Below are positions 61,027-64,000 of a stretch of 64,000 nt of DNA, piece after piece. Location: the NCBI RefSeq assembly GCF_001040945.1, contig NZ_CP011930.1, forward strand, positions 124,001 through 188,000. The letters are read 5' to 3'. The DNA is from Herbaspirillum seropedicae (lineage in GTDB: Bacteria; Pseudomonadota; Gammaproteobacteria; Burkholderiales; Burkholderiaceae_D). Under the pieces are notes generated by a model that saw only the letters and a program-made list of their open reading frames with translations, did no database searches and was not told where the DNA came from. The number at the start of each line of letters is the position of its first letter. The stretch's first letter is position 1. The translations under genes and the position numbers were made by a program.

Positions 61027-62241
61027 ATGGCTCTCCTAACTTTCGACATGAAGCGCAATCCCCAGCAAGCCCGCATCAGCCTCTTGCTGCTGCTGGCCCT
61101 GATGATCGTGTTTCCCTTCGTGGCCCAGCAGTTCGGCAATTCCTGGGTGCGCATCATGGACGTGGCGCTGCTCTACATCATGCTGGCTCTGGGCCTGAAC
61201 GTGGTGGTGGGCTTTGCTGGCCTGCTGGACCTGGGCTACATCGCCTTCTACGCCATCGGTGCGTATAGCGCGGGCTTGCTGGCCTCGCCGCAGTTTGCGG
61301 CGGTCATCGAGTCCTTCGTCAACACCTATCCCAGCGTCGGCAACTTCCTGGTGTGGCTGTGCGGTCCCGAGATCGTGCAGAACGGCATCCACCTCTCGCT
61401 GTGGCTGATCGTGCCGATCTCGGCCTTTCTGGCTGCGCTCTTCGGTGCGCTGCTGGGAGCGCCGACCCTGAAGCTGCGCGGCGACTACCTCGCCATCGTG
61501 ACGCTGGGCTTTGGCGAGATCATCCGCATCTTCATGAACAACCTCAACGCCCCGGTCAACATCACCAACGGGCCGCAGGGCATCAACCTGATCGATCCGA
61601 TCAAGGTGTTCGGCGTCTCGCTGGCCGGTGAGCCCGGCTCGGGCTCGATGGTCAAGGTCTTCGGCATGAGCATGCCCTCGGTCAATGCCTATTACTTCCT
61701 GTTCCTGCTGTTGTGCATCGGCGTGATCTTCTTCTCGGTGCGGCTGCAGGATTCGCGCCTGGGCCGGGCCTGGGTCGCCATCCGCGAAGACGAGATCGCC
61801 GCCAAGGCGATGGGCATCAACACCCGCAACGTCAAGCTGCTGGCCTTCGCCATGGGCGCGTCCTTTGGCGGCGTGGCCGGGGCCATGTTCGGCGCCTTCC
61901 AGGGCTTCGTCTCGCCGGAATCGTTCTCGCTGACCGAATCCATCGCCGTGCTGGCCATGGTGGTGCTGGGCGGCATCGGCCACATTCCTGGCGTGGTGCT
62001 GGGCGGCGTGATCCTGGCGGCGCTGCCGGAAGTGCTGCGTCACGTGGTGGAGCCGGTGCAGATGGCCATCTTCGGGAAGGTCTGGATCGATGCCGAAGTG
62101 CTGCGCCAGCTGCTCTACGGCCTGGCCATGGTAGTGATCATGCTGACCCGCCCGGCCGGCCTGTGGCCCTCGCCGCGCCATGAAGACCGCCCCGAAGCGG
62201 ACCATACCCAAGTCGGCACGACCGGCGAAGTCAAAGCCTAA
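61027..62241 (+). CDS. livM: Branched-chain amino acid ABC transporter permease LivM
   Basis: 404 aa. Second permease; conserved NVVVGFAGLLDLGYIAFYAIGAY and VVLGGIGHIPGVVLGG segments; long loops between helices are typical of LivM. It lies 54 bases after livH. AGAGAAGA precedes the ATG. Confidence 0.95.
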   Translation: MALLTFDMKRNPQQARISLLLLLALMIVFPFVAQQFGNSWVRIMDVALLYIMLALGLNVVVGFAGLLDLGYIAFYAIGAYSAGLLASPQFAAVIESFVNTYPSVGNFLVWLCGPEIVQNGIHLSLWLIVPISAFLAALFGALLGAPTLKLRGDYLAIVTLGFGEIIRIFMNNLNAPVNITNGPQGINLIDPIKVFGVSLAGEPGSGSMVKVFGMSMPSVNAYYFLFLLLCIGVIFFSVRLQDSRLGRAWVAIREDEIAAKAMGINTRNVKLLAFAMGASFGGVAGAMFGAFQGFVSPESFSLTESIAVLAMVVLGGIGHIPGVVLGGVILAALPEVLRHVVEPVQMAIFGKVWIDAEVLRQLLYGLAMVVIMLTRPAGLWPSPRHEDRPEADHTQVGTTGEVKA

Positions 62242-62256
62242 GCAGGAGAGAACAAG

Positions 62257-63024
62257 ATGAGCCAGACACTGCTCAAGATCCGCGACGTCAGCAAGCGCTT
62301 CGGCGGCCTGCAAGCCTTGAACGGCGTGGGCATCACTATCGAGCGCGGCCAGATCTATGGCCTGATCGGCCCCAATGGCGCGGGCAAGACCACCTTCTTC
62401 AACGTCATCACCGGTTTGTATCAACCCGACACCGGCACCTTCGAACTGGACGGCAAGCCCTATTCGCCCAGCGCCCCGCATGAAGTGGCCAAGGCCGGCA
62501 TTGCCCGCACCTTCCAGAACATCCGCCTGTTCGGCGAGATGACCGTGCTGGAAAACGTGATGGTGGGCTGCCATGTGCGTACCAGACAGAACGTCTTCGG
62601 CGCCGTGTTCCGCCACAAGGCCGCCCGTGAAGAGGAAGCGGCCATCCGCGAGAAATCGCAGAAGCTGCTGGACTTCGTGGGCATCGGCCAGTTCGCCAAG
62701 CGCACCGCGCGGCACCTGTCGTATGGCGACCAGCGCCGCCTGGAGATCGCCCGCGCCTTGGCGACCGATCCGCAACTGCTGGCGCTGGACGAACCGGCCG
62801 CCGGCATGAACGCCACCGAGAAGCTGGGCCTGCGCGAGCTGCTGGTGAAGATCCAGGCCGAGGGCAAGACCATCCTGCTGATCGAACACGACGTCAAGCT
62901 GATGATGGGCCTGTGCAACCGCATCACGGTGCTGGACTACGGCAAGCCCATTGCCGAAGGCGTGCCGGCCGATGTGCAGAAGAACCCGGCGGTGATTGAG
63001 GCCTATTTGGGTGCGGGACATTAA
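62257..63024 (+). CDS. livG: Branched-chain amino acid ABC transporter ATP-binding protein LivG
   Basis: 255 aa. Walker A GPNGAGKTT, signature LSYGDQRRLEIARAL, Walker B LLALDEPAAGMN. The Y in the signature and the EAYLGAGH end are normal for LivG. Starts 15 bases after livM. Confidence 0.95.
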   Translation: MSQTLLKIRDVSKRFGGLQALNGVGITIERGQIYGLIGPNGAGKTTFFNVITGLYQPDTGTFELDGKPYSPSAPHEVAKAGIARTFQNIRLFGEMTVLENVMVGCHVRTRQNVFGAVFRHKAAREEEAAIREKSQKLLDFVGIGQFAKRTARHLSYGDQRRLEIARALATDPQLLALDEPAAGMNATEKLGLRELLVKIQAEGKTILLIEHDVKLMMGLCNRITVLDYGKPIAEGVPADVQKNPAVIEAYLGAGH

Positions 63025-63060
63025 ATGAGGGGGCGTAGCTGTGTCAGTTGCGTCGCTACG

Positions 63061-63177
63061 TACCGTTCGTCCTGAGTAGCGGCGCAGCCGCGTATCGAAG
63101 CCTGTCCTGAGCCTGCCGAAGGGGCGCGCAGGTGCGTCTTCGATACGCGGCAAAGCCGCTACTCAGTCCGAACGGTA
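63061..63177. repeat. 40-bp inverted repeat element between livG and livF
   Basis: Left arm 63061-63100 and right arm 63138-63177 match as inverted copies at 35 of 40 positions (mismatches only at two short blocks). The 37-base centre contains the CCTGTCCTGAGCC/GAAGG-type sequence seen in interspersed palindromic repeats of many proteobacteria. No ORF. It looks like a non-autonomous MITE- or REP-like element inserted in the operon. Confidence 0.8.
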
Positions 63178-63220
63178 GTGGATTAATTTCAGTACAGCCT
63201 CCAAGCAGAGAGCACAGAAC

Positions 63221-63946
63221 ATGACAACCAACATTCTTAAAGTCCAACAACTGAGCGTGGCCTATGGCGGCATCCAGGCCGTCAAGGGGATTGACCTGGA
63301 GGTCAATGAAGGCGAACTGGTCACGCTGATCGGCGCCAACGGCGCGGGCAAGACCACCACCCTCAAGGCCATCACCGGCACGCTGCCGGCCAGCCGTGTC
63401 GAGGGGCATATCGAGTATCTGGGCCAGCCGCTCAAGGGCAAGAAGTCCTTCGAGCTGGTCAAGGACAAGCTGGCGATGGTGCCGGAAGGGCGGGGCGTCT
63501 TCACGCGCATGAGCATCCAGGAAAACCTGTTGATGGGCGCCTACACCAGCGATGACAAGGGCCAGATCGCGGCCGATATCGACAAGTGGTTCGCGGTCTT
63601 CCCGCGCCTGAAGGAGCGCGCGGCGCAGATGGCGGGTACGCTCTCGGGCGGCGAACAGCAGATGCTGGCGATGGCGCGGGCGCTGATGAGCCATCCCAAG
63701 CTGCTGTTGCTGGATGAACCGTCGATGGGCTTGTCGCCGATCATGGTGGAGAAGATCTTCGAGGTGATCCGCAATGTGTCGGCGCAGGGCATCACCATCC
63801 TGCTGGTGGAGCAGAACGCCAAGCTGGCGCTGGAGGCGGCGCATCGCGGTTACGTGATGGAGTCGGGCCTGATCACCATGCAGGGGCAGGCGCAGCAGAT
63901 GCTGGATGATCCGCGGGTGAAGGCGGCTTATCTCGGTGAAGGCTGA
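63221..63946 (+). CDS. livF: Branched-chain amino acid ABC transporter ATP-binding protein LivF
   Basis: 241 aa. Walker A GANGAGKTT, signature LSGGEQQMLAMARAL, Walker B LLLLDEPSMGLS. The spacing to livG (196 bases, filled with the inverted repeat) is longer than usual, where the genes normally abut. Confidence 0.95.
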   Translation: MTTNILKVQQLSVAYGGIQAVKGIDLEVNEGELVTLIGANGAGKTTTLKAITGTLPASRVEGHIEYLGQPLKGKKSFELVKDKLAMVPEGRGVFTRMSIQENLLMGAYTSDDKGQIAADIDKWFAVFPRLKERAAQMAGTLSGGEQQMLAMARALMSHPKLLLLDEPSMGLSPIMVEKIFEVIRNVSAQGITILLVEQNAKLALEAAHRGYVMESGLITMQGQAQQMLDDPRVKAAYLGEG

Positions 63947-63971
63947 GTTGTATCGCAGCCCGGGCCGCACC

Positions 63972-64000
63972 ACGCCGCAACCGCAAGGTCTGCGGCGTTT
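63972..64000 (+). terminator. Terminator after livF (cut by the window end)
   Basis: ACGCCGCA / TGCGGCGT stem (63972-63979 with 63991-63998) followed by T residues at the window edge. Confidence 0.6.

Overview
The window is a gene-dense, GC-rich stretch of a betaproteobacterial chromosome. The proteins and gene order look like Burkholderiales, family Oxalobacteraceae, most probably Herbaspirillum or a close relative. That placement rests on recognised protein families and synteny, not on a database search. No rRNA, tRNA, CRISPR array, insertion sequence, integrase or prophage gene was seen.

Bases 1-23,660 are the transcription/translation supercluster: the end of rpoC, then rpsL-rpsG-fusA-tuf-rpsJ, rplC to rpsQ (S10 part), rplN to rpmJ with secY and infA (spc part), and rpsM-rpsK-rpsD-rpoA-rplQ (alpha part). 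Hairpins cut it after rpsJ, rpsQ, rpsK, rpsD and rplQ. One accessory locus breaks it: between rpoC and rpsL lies a promoter overlapped by a Fur-box-like site, a PhuR-type TonB-dependent heme receptor, and a HemS/ChuS-family protein that carries a lipoprotein signal.

Bases 23,700-32,260 hold cutA-dsbD, a 1-Cys peroxiredoxin, and a LysR-divergent catabolic module (Fe-dependent alcohol dehydrogenase, 2,5-dioxovalerate-type aldehyde dehydrogenase, orphan amino-acid-type binding protein). Bases 32,280-35,910 (minus strand) hold an AhpD-like protein, its ECF41 sigma factor with an exact match to the ECF41 promoter between them, hemB, a possible 40-aa protein and yihA/engB. Bases 36,100-41,850 hold a diheme cytochrome c4, the System II cytochrome c maturation pair resB-ccsA, a HAD phosphatase and a GNAT acetyltransferase. 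Bases 42,280-51,140 are housekeeping: gpsA, an SH3-domain protein, secB, grxC and a rhodanese on the minus strand, then gpmA, an EnvC-like murein hydrolase activator, a C-terminal processing protease, a MoeB/ThiF enzyme and dksA.

Bases 51,290-53,980 look like a zinc-uptake pair: a histidine-rich membrane-anchored protein and a ZnuD-like receptor. An AhpD-like/AraC divergent pair follows. Bases 55,790-64,000 form a transport and catabolism island: an Lrp regulator, an amino-acid binding protein, a trans-3-hydroxy-L-proline dehydratase (Cys92/Thr256 active-site pair), a pyrroline-2-carboxylate reductase-type enzyme, and livHMGF. A 40-bp interspersed inverted repeat sits between livG and livF.

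The least ordinary elements are the lipoprotein HemS homologue next to a Tyr-type heme receptor inside the str cluster, the ECF41 regulon in miniature, the plus-strand terminator overlapping a small minus-strand ORF between hemB and yihA, the histidine-rich/ZnuD pair, and the hydroxyproline module fused to a Liv transporter.
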